Shown piece by piece: positions 37,529 to 45,627 of a DNA stretch of 64,000 bases (positions are counted from its first letter, which is position 1; every line of letters starts with the position of its first letter). The notes below the pieces were generated by a model. That model made no database searches, was not told the origin of the DNA, and saw only the letters and a list, made by a program, of their open reading frames with translations. The translations under genes and the position numbers were made by a program. The DNA comes from Bacteroidota bacterium (GTDB taxonomy: Bacteria > Bacteroidota > Bacteroidia > AKYH767-A > OLB10): contig JAHEYP010000001.1 of NCBI GenBank assembly GCA_023251535.1, forward strand, positions 1 through 64,000, given 5' to 3'.

Positions 37529-37828
37529 TTACTTCTCTAAGCGAGCCTTCAAATCCATTTGTTCGTGAAGAATTCTAATAATCAAAATAGATTTGGGAGA
37601 AATAATGCGATAGAAGATGATATGTTTAGAAAACTGTCGACCTAGGACACCGGGATAAACATCAAAATAAGATTTTCCTTTTAGTGCATTTTTTGCAATT
37701 TCTGAGCAACCATCGATTAGTAGTTTATAATACTTATCGGCCTGCTTTTCTGACCACTGCTCTACAGTATATTCCCATATTTCGGAAAGATCAGCAACTG
37801 CTTTGTTAGTTAACTTAAACGAGGCCAT
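37529..37828 (-). CDS. parE: ParE/RelE-family toxin
   Basis: A 99-residue toxin of a type II toxin-antitoxin pair. The fold shows LTNKAVADLSEIWEYTVEQW at the N-terminus and the typical end FSKHIIFYRIISPKSILIIR with ILHEQMD. ParE toxins poison DNA gyrase, while RelE relatives cut mRNA; the lack of RelE-type catalytic residues and the ParD-like partner favour ParE. The gene begins on the base right after the antitoxin stop, so expression is coupled. Confidence 0.88.
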   Translation of the reverse strand: MASFKLTNKAVADLSEIWEYTVEQWSEKQADKYYKLLIDGCSEIAKNALKGKSYFDVYPGVLGRQFSKHIIFYRIISPKSILIIRILHEQMDLKARLEK

Positions 37829-38080
37829 TTACTTCTTCTTAGCTCTTTTAGCTTTTAAAGATTTCAAATGCACATCAGCATCAAAGTTTTTAGCAACTCC
37901 ACTATCAACTCCTTCATTGATTGCCTGCCGCAATGCAACAATTTTCTTCTCTTCCTCTTCCAACAACCTTAACCCTGCACGAACCGCCTCGCTAGCATTA
38001 TTATAACGTCCCTCGCTTATAATACCACGAATAAATTCATCAAAATAACTACCTAAAGTAATTGAAGTGTTTTTGCTCAT
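37829..38080 (-). CDS. parD: ParD-family antitoxin
   Basis: An 83-residue antitoxin with an N-terminal ribbon-helix-helix (SITLGSYFDEFIRGIISEGR, NNASEAVRAGLRLLEEEEKK) and a basic C-terminal tail that would bind the toxin. It precedes the toxin gene, the usual order for autoregulated pairs. A perfect 8-bp inverted repeat lies 21 bases upstream of its start, a good candidate operator. Confidence 0.9.
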   Translation of the reverse strand: MSKNTSITLGSYFDEFIRGIISEGRYNNASEAVRAGLRLLEEEEKKIVALRQAINEGVDSGVAKNFDADVHLKSLKAKRAKKK

Positions 38081-38100
38081 AACCGTGAATTTTAAGTAAA

Positions 38101-38119
38101 AGTACCAAATATTGGTACT
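38101..38119. promoter_or_regulatory. Candidate ParD operator palindrome
   Basis: AGTACCAA-ATA-TTGGTACT, two perfect 8-base arms around a 3-base centre, starting 21 bases upstream of the parD ATG. Ribbon-helix-helix antitoxins bind such sites and repress their own operon; binding here is inferred. Confidence 0.65.
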
Positions 38120-38389
38120 ATTTCAAAATATCTATGATTAATATTTCTCAATTACTCAATCTATTTCAGAAGACAAAATCATCATTTAGTCTTTGAAAAC
38201 ACCTCAGCTATTTCGCCAAAATAGAATTCCTCACCATTACACTAACATGCAACTAATTGATTTTAAATATTTAACACTCCATACAATCCTTGAACCATCT
38301 TTTAATCTCATGTCAATTATTCAACCATACTTAGATTCAACTAATTTGAATTTCATGTTACTCTCATCGACATAAAGCAAGGTTTACCG

Positions 38390-38397
38390 TAACTTTG
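38390..38397 (+). promoter_or_regulatory. Candidate -7 box TAACTTTG before the thioredoxin-fold protein
   Basis: TAACTTTG fits TAnnTTTG and lies 28 bases before the ATG at 38425. No -33 element is clear. The 230 AT-rich bases between here and the ParD operator hold no other feature that could be supported. Confidence 0.45.
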
Positions 38398-38424
38398 CAG
38401 TGCCTCAAAAAGCGAAACCCCGAA

Positions 38425-39600
38425 ATGAAAAAAATCTGCTTACTCTTCCTTATAATTTTTAGTGTCTTTAATACAAATGCCCAAGACAAAGGAATTCAAT
38501 TTCAACCCCTCAGTTACGAACAAGCATTACTAAAAAGTAAAGAAGTAAATAAACCTGTTTTTCTTTTCGGCTTTGCCACTTGGTGTCATTTCTGCGAAGC
38601 CATGAAAGACAGTGTACTTCCATTGGAGGCTGTTGGTGATTTTTACAATAAAAATTTCGTTTGTATTAAACTCGATTTAGAAAAAGAAGGTAAAGGGTTA
38701 AATCAAAAATTACGTGCAAAGAATTTCCCTACAATGGTATTCTTTAATTCCGATGGAGAGATGTTACATCGATTATCGGGCAAAAAAGATGCGCAAGATT
38801 TTATTCAGCTAGGTAAAGATGCAATAGATTCTACGAAGCAATTAAGGACATTCATTTACAAATACCGTGATGGCAAATTAACACCTCAACAAACATGGGA
38901 TTACTTTAAAATGGTTGATCGTGCGGGCATGGATAATCAACCTTTAATCAGTAACTATTTAACGATGATTCCAGAGGACAAACTTACAACCTCAACCAGC
39001 TGGAGAATCATGTACGACCTTTTTCGTGATATAGAGCAACCATGTATGAAAACGGTAATGAATCATCGTGAAGAATATGCTGCTAAATTCACAGCCGACT
39101 CAATCGATAATAAAATCATTGGCTTGTACATAAATGCATTGATGATGAAAGTGCAAATGGTCGATACCAATGGATACAATAGCATCATTGCGAAATTAAC
39201 AGCATCGAAACTTGATCTTGCAGATAAAATTGTTGCTTTCGCCAACTTAAACCGTTGCAAACTTAAAGGCCAATGGGATGAATACGGAAAGTTAGGAGTA
39301 ATCTTTGTTGAGAAATATGCAAAAGACGATTATCGTAGATTAAATGATGTCGCTTTTAACTTTTCGGAACGAATCAATGATCGAGATTTATTAACTAAAG
39401 CCGAAGGCTGGTCACAACGTGCGGTAGAATTAATGGACACTTACAAAAACAACTACACTTTAGGATGTGTTTACTATCGAAACGAAAAATATCCCGAAGC
39501 AAGAAAAGCATTGAATCACGCTATTGAATTAGCTGTAAAAAGTGGAACTGATCCGAAGCAGGCGTTGCAATTGATGGGAAAAATCCCACAAGGAAAATGA
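38425..39600 (+). CDS. Exported thioredoxin-fold protein with helical repeat C-terminus
   Basis: A 391-residue protein from ATG 38425 (MKKICLLFLIIFSVF, signal peptide to NAQD). The frame is open from a TTG at 38395 but that overlaps the -7 box. The N-terminal part is a thioredoxin_7/DUF255-type domain with FGFATWCHFCEAMKDSVL, an intact CxxC. The remainder is helical, with a TPR-like end (RAVELMDTYKNNYTLGCVYY, then EARKALNHAIELAVKSG). Likely a periplasmic thiol oxidoreductase or chaperone; partners unknown. It is monocistronic. Confidence 0.82.
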   Translation: MKKICLLFLIIFSVFNTNAQDKGIQFQPLSYEQALLKSKEVNKPVFLFGFATWCHFCEAMKDSVLPLEAVGDFYNKNFVCIKLDLEKEGKGLNQKLRAKNFPTMVFFNSDGEMLHRLSGKKDAQDFIQLGKDAIDSTKQLRTFIYKYRDGKLTPQQTWDYFKMVDRAGMDNQPLISNYLTMIPEDKLTTSTSWRIMYDLFRDIEQPCMKTVMNHREEYAAKFTADSIDNKIIGLYINALMMKVQMVDTNGYNSIIAKLTASKLDLADKIVAFANLNRCKLKGQWDEYGKLGVIFVEKYAKDDYRRLNDVAFNFSERINDRDLLTKAEGWSQRAVELMDTYKNNYTLGCVYYRNEKYPEARKALNHAIELAVKSGTDPKQALQLMGKIPQGK

Positions 39601-39639
39601 AATTAATTTTGGATTAGGAATTTTGGATTTTGGATTTAT

Positions 39640-40080
39640 TCAATTTAAACGAGATTCATTGTTTAAACGCAGCGTTAACAAAGTAATGGCTTGTCGCGCG
39701 GTATGCTACGGATGATTTTGCGGTAGCAGCGATTGCTGCGCTATTTTTTTGCCCATAAGTAACTTCAATTTAAACGAGAGGCATTGTTTAAACGAGATGC
39801 ACTTTTTAAACGCAGAGACCGCGGAGGCGCTTTGCTTTGCACAGAGAACGCAGAGGCGGCGAAGCCGGAAATATTAGGACGCGGGGATTGCTGCGCAATT
39901 TGAGCTCCCATAAGTTTCTTCGATTTAAACTAGATGCATTGTTTAAACGAGATGCACTTTTTAAACGCAGAGACCGCGGAGGCGCTTTGCTTTGCACAGA
40001 GAACGCAGAGGCGGCGAAGCCGGAAATATTAGGACGCGGGGATTGCTGCGCAATTTGAGCTCCCATAAGTTTATTTAATC
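39640..40080. repeat. 155-bp tandem repeat, two full copies plus a degenerate one
   Basis: Two near-identical units run from about 39752 to 40062 with a period of 155 bases (GTTTAAACGAGATGCACTTT at 39786 and 39941; CCCATAAGT at 39752, 39907 and 40062). Upstream DNA from about 39640 is a worn copy. The units contain TTTAAACGCAGAGACCGCGG, CACAGAGAACGCAGAGGCGG and GGGGATTGCTGCGCAATTTG. Vocabulary is shared with 28706-29115. The remaining bases to 40256 hold no gene. Confidence 0.85.
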
Positions 40081-40256
40081 ATATATAAATTCACTACAAG
40101 CGCTGCGAAAACGTCGCCTCGCTGCATTTAAAAGAAATGGCGTTTAAACATTAGTGAATACGGACCAAATCTATTGCCTTTTGTCAATTGCCTAAAGCCT
40201 AATTCCAAAAGCCTTTCGCGAACAACCTGTGTCCTGTATCATGCATCCTGCATCGT

Positions 40257-41015
40257 TTAAACCTTCCTCTCCACATACGCAGCAGCAGCTTGTGCAAGTG
40301 GAGTAATAACAATATCGTTTAATACAACATGTTTCGGACGAGAGGCTGCAAAGTAGGCTACTTCTGCAATATCTTCTGCAACTAATGGATCGATTCCGTT
40401 ATATACTTGTTTTGCCTTATCAGCATCGCCTTTAAATCGTACGAGTGAAAATTCAGTTTCGGCTGCGCCGGGATGAATAGCAGTTACTTTAATTCCATGA
40501 GGTAACATATCAATGCGCATTGCCTTACTAATTGCATCTACAGCGTGTTTCGTTGCGCAATAAACATTTCCTTTCGGATATACTTCTTTTCCGGCAATTG
40601 ATCCGATATTGATTATATGTCCCTTGTTGCGCTTCACCATCCATGGCATAACTGTTCTACTTACATACAACAATCCTTTTACATTGGTATCAATCATCAA
40701 TTCCCAATCGTTAATATCTCCATCTTGAATGGTAGATAGTCCCGATGCTAGCCCAGCGTTATTTACCAATACATCTACTTCTTTCCAGTCGTGGGGAAGT
40801 GCATTTAGTTCTTCTTCTGTTTTCACTTTATCACGTACGTCGAAGCATAAAGAAAATACTTTTACATCGTACGTATCTTTAATGATATGCTCCAATTGAT
40901 TTAGACGCTCTTCTCTCCTACCGGTAATAATTACATCATATCCGTGTTCAGCAAATTTTAAAGCGATGGCTTTTCCGAATCCGGAAGTTGCACCAGTTAT
41001 TAAGGCAATAGACAT
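40257..41015 (-). CDS. SDR family NADP-dependent oxidoreductase, YdfG-like
   Basis: A 252-residue dehydrogenase from ATG 41015 (MSIALITGATSGFGKAIA). Rossmann motif TGATSGFG, NNAGLASG, active-site Ser in INIGSIAGK and catalytic Tyr/Lys in NVYCATKHAV are present. The sequence resembles YdfG-type enzymes acting on 3-hydroxy acids such as serine, allo-threonine or malonic semialdehyde. It is probably the last gene of a minus-strand run that starts at 45442, 63 bases after the permease. Confidence 0.88.
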   Translation of the reverse strand: MSIALITGATSGFGKAIALKFAEHGYDVIITGRREERLNQLEHIIKDTYDVKVFSLCFDVRDKVKTEEELNALPHDWKEVDVLVNNAGLASGLSTIQDGDINDWELMIDTNVKGLLYVSRTVMPWMVKRNKGHIINIGSIAGKEVYPKGNVYCATKHAVDAISKAMRIDMLPHGIKVTAIHPGAAETEFSLVRFKGDADKAKQVYNGIDPLVAEDIAEVAYFAASRPKHVVLNDIVITPLAQAAAAYVERKV

Positions 41016-41078
41016 TTTCTTTATTTTTATTTTCAATCAATTCGCCAAAGTGAATCTTTAGTGAAATTGTCATTAGAT

Positions 41079-42785
41079 TTAAATATTCGCTTTATTTAAC
41101 TTACTGTGCTTATATCCATAAGCAAAATAGATGATCAATCCGATGATCAGCCAGATTGTAAATCCTAGCCAATTATGTACATGAATTTGAGCCATCAAAT
41201 ACAAGCAAGTTAATATCCCCAACACTGGTATTAACGACAGTTTGTTTTTCGCACTGAAATACGCCATTATCGCATATACAATGAAAAAGATAAACATCGG
41301 TATGGCGTCAACGTTAGTTAAAGGATTAACATGATCGTGTAACCATAGTTGTTGATTCATTCCTAAATACGCACAAACTATTACATAAGTAGCTGGAACA
41401 ATTATTTGTCCGTTGAAGTAAGGAACTCTAAATTTCCGAGGCAAATCAGGATGATTATGCAGCATTAACACTCCTCCGCATACCAATATAAATGCAAATA
41501 AAGTTCCAATTGAACATAAATCTACAACCGTATCCATGTCAATAAAAAACAAAGGAATTCCAACTAGCAATCCTGTAACTATAGTAGAGAAATCTGGTGT
41601 TCCGAATTTGGGATGTACACTTGCAAAAGCTTTCGGCAATAATCCATCGCGACTCATACTCATCCAAATTCTTGGTTGCCCTAATTGAAACACTAACATC
41701 ACACTTGCCATAGCAACAACTGCACTTATACCAATAATACCACTGATCCAATGCAACCCTACTTTACTAAACACAAATGCTAACGGATCATCTACGGCTA
41801 GTTGTTTGTAGTTAACCATTCCTGTAAGAACTAACGCGATAAGAATATACAATACAGTACAAATAATTATTGAATACATCATTCCTCGAGGTAAATCGCG
41901 TTGAGGATTATGACATTCTTCAGCAGTAGTAGAGATCGCATCAAAACCGATATACGCAAAGAACACCGCAGAAACTCCTGCGAGTACTCCTGAAATCCCT
42001 TCTGGCATAAACGGCGACCAATTAGCTGTATCAACATAAAAGAATCCGCAAACAATAACCATTACAACCACTATTAATTTAATACCCACCATGATATTAG
42101 AGGCATTTCTAGTTTCTTTAATTCCTCTATATACCAACCAAGTGATAAGCACATTTATTACCAAAGCAGGGATATCGAAAATTATTTTTAATCCTCCGAT
42201 TACTGGCGCTGAAATCCACGCTAAATATCCTTCAGTAGATTTCAATGCAACATCAGCACCTGCAACATTAGCAGCTTCGAAAGCACGTCGAGCAGAGAAG
42301 TAATCGATACCCGACCATTCAGGCAAATGAATTCCATTTTCAAATCCCCCGAAAGGCAAATGAATATGTTCGAGCAACGAAGAAAAATATCCCGACCAAG
42401 AAATTGCTACTACAATATTTCCGATAGCATATTCCATGATTAATGCCCAACCTATGATCCATGCAAAAAGTTCGCCGAAGGCTACATACGAATAAGTATA
42501 AGCCGATCCGCTCACAGGAACCATACTCGAGAATTCAGCATAACAGAATGCTGCGAATCCACATGCAATTGCGGTAAAAATAAATAAGAAGATTACTCCA
42601 GGTCCGCCATCTGCCGCTGCTTGTCCGATGGTACTAAAGATCCCTGCACCGATGATCGCTGCAATTCCAAAAGCAGTGAGGTCGCGAACACCAAGGTGTT
42701 TTTTCAACGAACCATGTCCGTCGGCTTCGCCTTCAGCCACTTGCTTTAATATCTGATGGATGTTTTTCTTTCTGAATAAATTCAT
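41079..42785 (-). CDS. Cationic amino acid transporter-type APC permease
   Basis: A 568-residue inner-membrane transporter with about 12-14 helices. Family traits: GVRDLTAFGIAAIIGAGIFS (the GxGIF unwound helix that binds the substrate amine), YAEFSSMVPVSGSAYTYSYV, FFAYIGFDAISTTAEECHNP and RDLPRGMMYSI. These mark the CAT group of the APC superfamily, importing basic or other amino acids. The neighbouring SDR and membrane proteins give no substrate hint. It starts 29 bases after the upstream polytopic membrane gene, so it is probably cotranscribed. Confidence 0.92.
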   Translation of the reverse strand: MNLFRKKNIHQILKQVAEGEADGHGSLKKHLGVRDLTAFGIAAIIGAGIFSTIGQAAADGGPGVIFLFIFTAIACGFAAFCYAEFSSMVPVSGSAYTYSYVAFGELFAWIIGWALIMEYAIGNIVVAISWSGYFSSLLEHIHLPFGGFENGIHLPEWSGIDYFSARRAFEAANVAGADVALKSTEGYLAWISAPVIGGLKIIFDIPALVINVLITWLVYRGIKETRNASNIMVGIKLIVVVMVIVCGFFYVDTANWSPFMPEGISGVLAGVSAVFFAYIGFDAISTTAEECHNPQRDLPRGMMYSIIICTVLYILIALVLTGMVNYKQLAVDDPLAFVFSKVGLHWISGIIGISAVVAMASVMLVFQLGQPRIWMSMSRDGLLPKAFASVHPKFGTPDFSTIVTGLLVGIPLFFIDMDTVVDLCSIGTLFAFILVCGGVLMLHNHPDLPRKFRVPYFNGQIIVPATYVIVCAYLGMNQQLWLHDHVNPLTNVDAIPMFIFFIVYAIMAYFSAKNKLSLIPVLGILTCLYLMAQIHVHNWLGFTIWLIIGLIIYFAYGYKHSKLNKANI

Positions 42786-42814
42786 AATTCGATTATAATA
42801 CTACAAAGAAACAT

Positions 42815-44125
42815 TTATTTCTCACTTATTGTACTATTTGGACTAGAAGAATTAGACAAGGACCTTAATAAAGAAGCCGAGCCTATTACAGCTAGCAATA
42901 ACATCGACACCATGCGGTATCGAACTATATTTCCAAGGACAGGATTAGTGTATCCAATTAACAATAATAATCCCAGTGCCACAATAATTCCATACACATG
43001 AAATGAATTGGAGTAAATATACTTGCATCGGTCAATATAAAAACATGCAGCATATAAACTCAAAATGAATATTGCTTCAAACGAGAAAGGGAACATCCAC
43101 CACTGCTTCAATTCAGTTGGATAAGGATGTGCAAAGGCAAACCAAATTCCTTCGGGAATATGTTTTACAAAACTGATCCAGTTGGGAGCAAAGGCTACGG
43201 GATGCACCACCGAACCTGCATTCATATATACAGCGAAACGATAAGTATTCAATTGCTTTCCGAATAACAAAGCAGGAAGATCATAATTGGGATGATAATA
43301 CCCAACTCCTAGCATTGCGATCAGTGCTAGCAAATAAGTAACGATTATAAAATTTGTCTGCCTTTTATGTGATGAATATTTAGAAAAGAAAATTCCAATA
43401 ATACCAGGCATCAATATAGCGAAGAGGTACATCTTAATAATCAAAAACAAAAATACTATCAATGGAAAATAAATAAAATATCGAATTCGCATATTCTCTG
43501 TTGATAGTTGTGTTAATCGCAATATAATTCCCACCATAAACAATACTATAGGTTCTTTTAGTAATCCAGAACCCCACATTAATACTGATGGAGTTAGAAA
43601 TCCTACACTTAGAATGGCAATATTCTTCCATCCGGTGATTGTCATATCTTTAAAGAATACTCTGTAAATCCACAATAGTCCTAAGTATGAAATACAATTC
43701 ATGAATACTACATGCACTTCATAATATCCGAATGAAATAAATCTTAGTAGCGCATTAATTTTCACCACTGTTCGTGCATCATTATAATAATCGTCGAAGC
43801 CACTGTCGTACCATAAGTGCATTCCAGCCACATTTCGAGCGGTATCGGGACTACCTAAATGATAATCGAAAAATATTTTCACAAATTCTTTGGGTTCATT
43901 AAAGAAAATCGAGAATAGATGTCCAGAGTCGCCGAAGAATCCAAATGTATCTCCAGAACCGTAATATGTTTTATAAAACAACCCAAGCCCTAATCCGACA
44001 AAGCATTTTATCACAAACAGATATACAGCAGTCATTACAGGCACACCTTCTGGTTGCAAGCCGGCAAATCGTTTTATGCAACTAACAAACAACCACGCAT
44101 ACAGAAATGCAATAATGTACCCCAT
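42815..44125 (-). CDS. Polytopic membrane protein, paralog of the upstream gene (unknown function)
   Basis: A 436-residue protein with around ten hydrophobic segments and no signal peptide. It is clearly related to the neighbouring 44132-45442 gene: both have a short loop with a YY-DA/MR block, here FDDYYNDARTVVKINALLRF followed by ISFGYYEVHVVFMN, and then ILSVGFLTPSVLMWGSGLLK. The overall plan (conserved Asp/Arg loops between helices, SGLLKE motif) recalls polysaccharide polymerase or glycosyltransferase-C membrane proteins, but no family could be named. Six bases separate the two genes. Confidence 0.72.
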   Translation of the reverse strand: MGYIIAFLYAWLFVSCIKRFAGLQPEGVPVMTAVYLFVIKCFVGLGLGLFYKTYYGSGDTFGFFGDSGHLFSIFFNEPKEFVKIFFDYHLGSPDTARNVAGMHLWYDSGFDDYYNDARTVVKINALLRFISFGYYEVHVVFMNCISYLGLLWIYRVFFKDMTITGWKNIAILSVGFLTPSVLMWGSGLLKEPIVLFMVGIILRLTQLSTENMRIRYFIYFPLIVFLFLIIKMYLFAILMPGIIGIFFSKYSSHKRQTNFIIVTYLLALIAMLGVGYYHPNYDLPALLFGKQLNTYRFAVYMNAGSVVHPVAFAPNWISFVKHIPEGIWFAFAHPYPTELKQWWMFPFSFEAIFILSLYAACFYIDRCKYIYSNSFHVYGIIVALGLLLLIGYTNPVLGNIVRYRMVSMLLLAVIGSASLLRSLSNSSSPNSTISEK

Positions 44126-44131
44126 ATTTGC

Positions 44132-45442
44132 TTAGTTATTTTTCAGAAACCAACGTGATTTAACAGAAGCCAAATCTCGAGGAATAATTGCAATTACCAC
44201 AAACAAGAAGAAAGGATAAGCAGGAACTTTATATCGCACCACCGCACCTAGAATCGGTGTTACTAATCCAGTTAATACAAATATGGCGGAAGAAAAGAAC
44301 AATGCGATATAAAACAAATCGGGCACTTCACGCTCTTTATTTTTCAAAGCCATTATTACAGCAAAGAGTATAAATAATATCAAGAAAAAATTCTCTGCTG
44401 CTGCAAATAACATCAGGGGATTTTTAATCTCGAGTATCGAAGGACGAAAGAGTACATTAACGAAAGCTTGAGGAGCATTTTTAAACAACGTAGTGTAAGT
44501 TCCATCGAGGCGAGGAATATCGATTACGCTATTGGCATGATCACGCTCCGCTACAAAATAAAATTCGTTTTGCTTCGACGTCAAAAGATTTGGAATTTTT
44601 TGTCCCAATATCACTTCTGCAGAAAAGATCATAATTGCTGCATAAATAGCATAGGTTGATAACAACACTACAAACCTTCGTGTTGGAAAATACTTAAACA
44701 TTAACCAAGCTGTAACTCCCGGAATCATCATAAAGATGATATAAGGTTTGATGAGAAATAAGCAGTACAAAAACACTATAAGCTTAACATATTGCAAGAC
44801 ATTCCTTCTATTGCCTTCTATTATTTGTTGAATAGTATAAAACAACATTCCTAATGCAAACATCAAGAATGCTTCTTTTATCAAGCCTGATGTCCACAGT
44901 ATTGTAGAAGGCATTAAATACACTGCCACCATCAGCACTAACTCACGGCCAGGCAGAGCCGAAATAAACAAGCGATAGATTCCAGTTAATCCGAGTAGCG
45001 ACAAAAAGCACATCAACACTGCATGTGGATAATACAAACGCATCGAGAATATTTTCATCAATGCGCTAAACCGAATCATGGTTCTTGTATCATTAAAAAT
45101 CATGTCGGTATTATACCAATTGCGCATGGCATCGTAATACGGTTGCAAATCGGGATCAGCGGCATGGAAACCAGTAAGCATGCGAAAAAAATCATAAGGC
45201 TTCGTAAACAACGATTGATACATGATATCTGAATCGTCGAAATATCGAAAGATATCGGCAGTACTACGATCAGGGTAATAGCGCGTATAAATCAAATACA
45301 AGAAAAATCCTGCTGCCAACTTCACCAAGAAGAGCAGCTTATAGGTATGGGTCGGGATCGCCTCCGTTTTAAAAATTTTCATCTTCCCGATGAGGAAGAC
45401 AAAAAAGGCTGCATAGCCGATCGAAAGGAATAATTCGAGCAT
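44132..45442 (-). CDS. Polytopic membrane protein (unknown function), first gene of the pair
   Basis: A 436-residue, roughly ten-helix membrane protein from ATG 45442 (MLELFLSIGYAAFF); a TTG at 45451 is inside the promoter box. Shared with its paralog: the helix-loop region YDAMRNWYNTDMIFNDTRTM followed by IRFSALMKIFSMRLYYPHAV, the VYLMPSTILWTSGLIKEAF stretch and a late conserved GAVVRYKVPAYPF block (paralog: GNIVRYRMVSML). Such invariant Arg/Asp/Glu positions facing one side suggest an enzyme or polymerase rather than a transporter. Function unassigned. It heads a minus-strand run with its paralog, the permease and an SDR. Confidence 0.72.
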   Translation of the reverse strand: MLELFLSIGYAAFFVFLIGKMKIFKTEAIPTHTYKLLFLVKLAAGFFLYLIYTRYYPDRSTADIFRYFDDSDIMYQSLFTKPYDFFRMLTGFHAADPDLQPYYDAMRNWYNTDMIFNDTRTMIRFSALMKIFSMRLYYPHAVLMCFLSLLGLTGIYRLFISALPGRELVLMVAVYLMPSTILWTSGLIKEAFLMFALGMLFYTIQQIIEGNRRNVLQYVKLIVFLYCLFLIKPYIIFMMIPGVTAWLMFKYFPTRRFVVLLSTYAIYAAIMIFSAEVILGQKIPNLLTSKQNEFYFVAERDHANSVIDIPRLDGTYTTLFKNAPQAFVNVLFRPSILEIKNPLMLFAAAENFFLILFILFAVIMALKNKEREVPDLFYIALFFSSAIFVLTGLVTPILGAVVRYKVPAYPFFLFVVIAIIPRDLASVKSRWFLKNN

Positions 45443-45448
45443 ATCCGC

Positions 45449-45456
45449 CAAAATTA
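45449..45456 (-). promoter_or_regulatory. Candidate -7 box TAATTTTG for the membrane-protein operon
   Basis: On the minus strand TAATTTTG fits TAnnTTTG and ends seven bases before the ATG at 45442. Transcription would start at or next to the start codon, implying a leaderless or nearly leaderless mRNA. Confidence 0.4.
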
Positions 45457-45599
45457 AAAAATCTGCTGAGCCTACCTAAAATTCGGGAAATAACTTTTAC
45501 AAGCCCATTTCGGGCATTTTGCTAACAACGAAGTTCAGTTTTTTTAATAAAAAGCCTTGAAACGGGGCTATAATCGATCTCAGATAGGCGTCGGTTGCT

Positions 45600-45607
45600 T
45601 AACTTTG
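45600..45607 (+). promoter_or_regulatory. Candidate -7 box TAACTTTG before purL
   Basis: TAACTTTG fits TAnnTTTG and lies 20 bases before the purL ATG (45628), so the leader would be short. No -33 element is clear, and no purine riboswitch fold was recognised in the spacer. Confidence 0.5.
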
Positions 45608-45627
45608 CAGCGAAAATAAACGCTCAC

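Noticed and set aside
38193-38375. 60-codon frame between ParD and the thioredoxin-fold gene
   Set aside because: No ribosome site, no recognised motif, and it spans AT-rich promoter DNA.
39752-40062. Possible CRISPR array
   Set aside because: The period is 155 bases and the whole unit is conserved, with no short repeat and variable spacer pattern and no cas genes.
39806-40066. Frames on both strands of the 155-bp tandem repeat
   Set aside because: Coding sense on both strands comes from the repeat itself; the peptides repeat with the DNA period.
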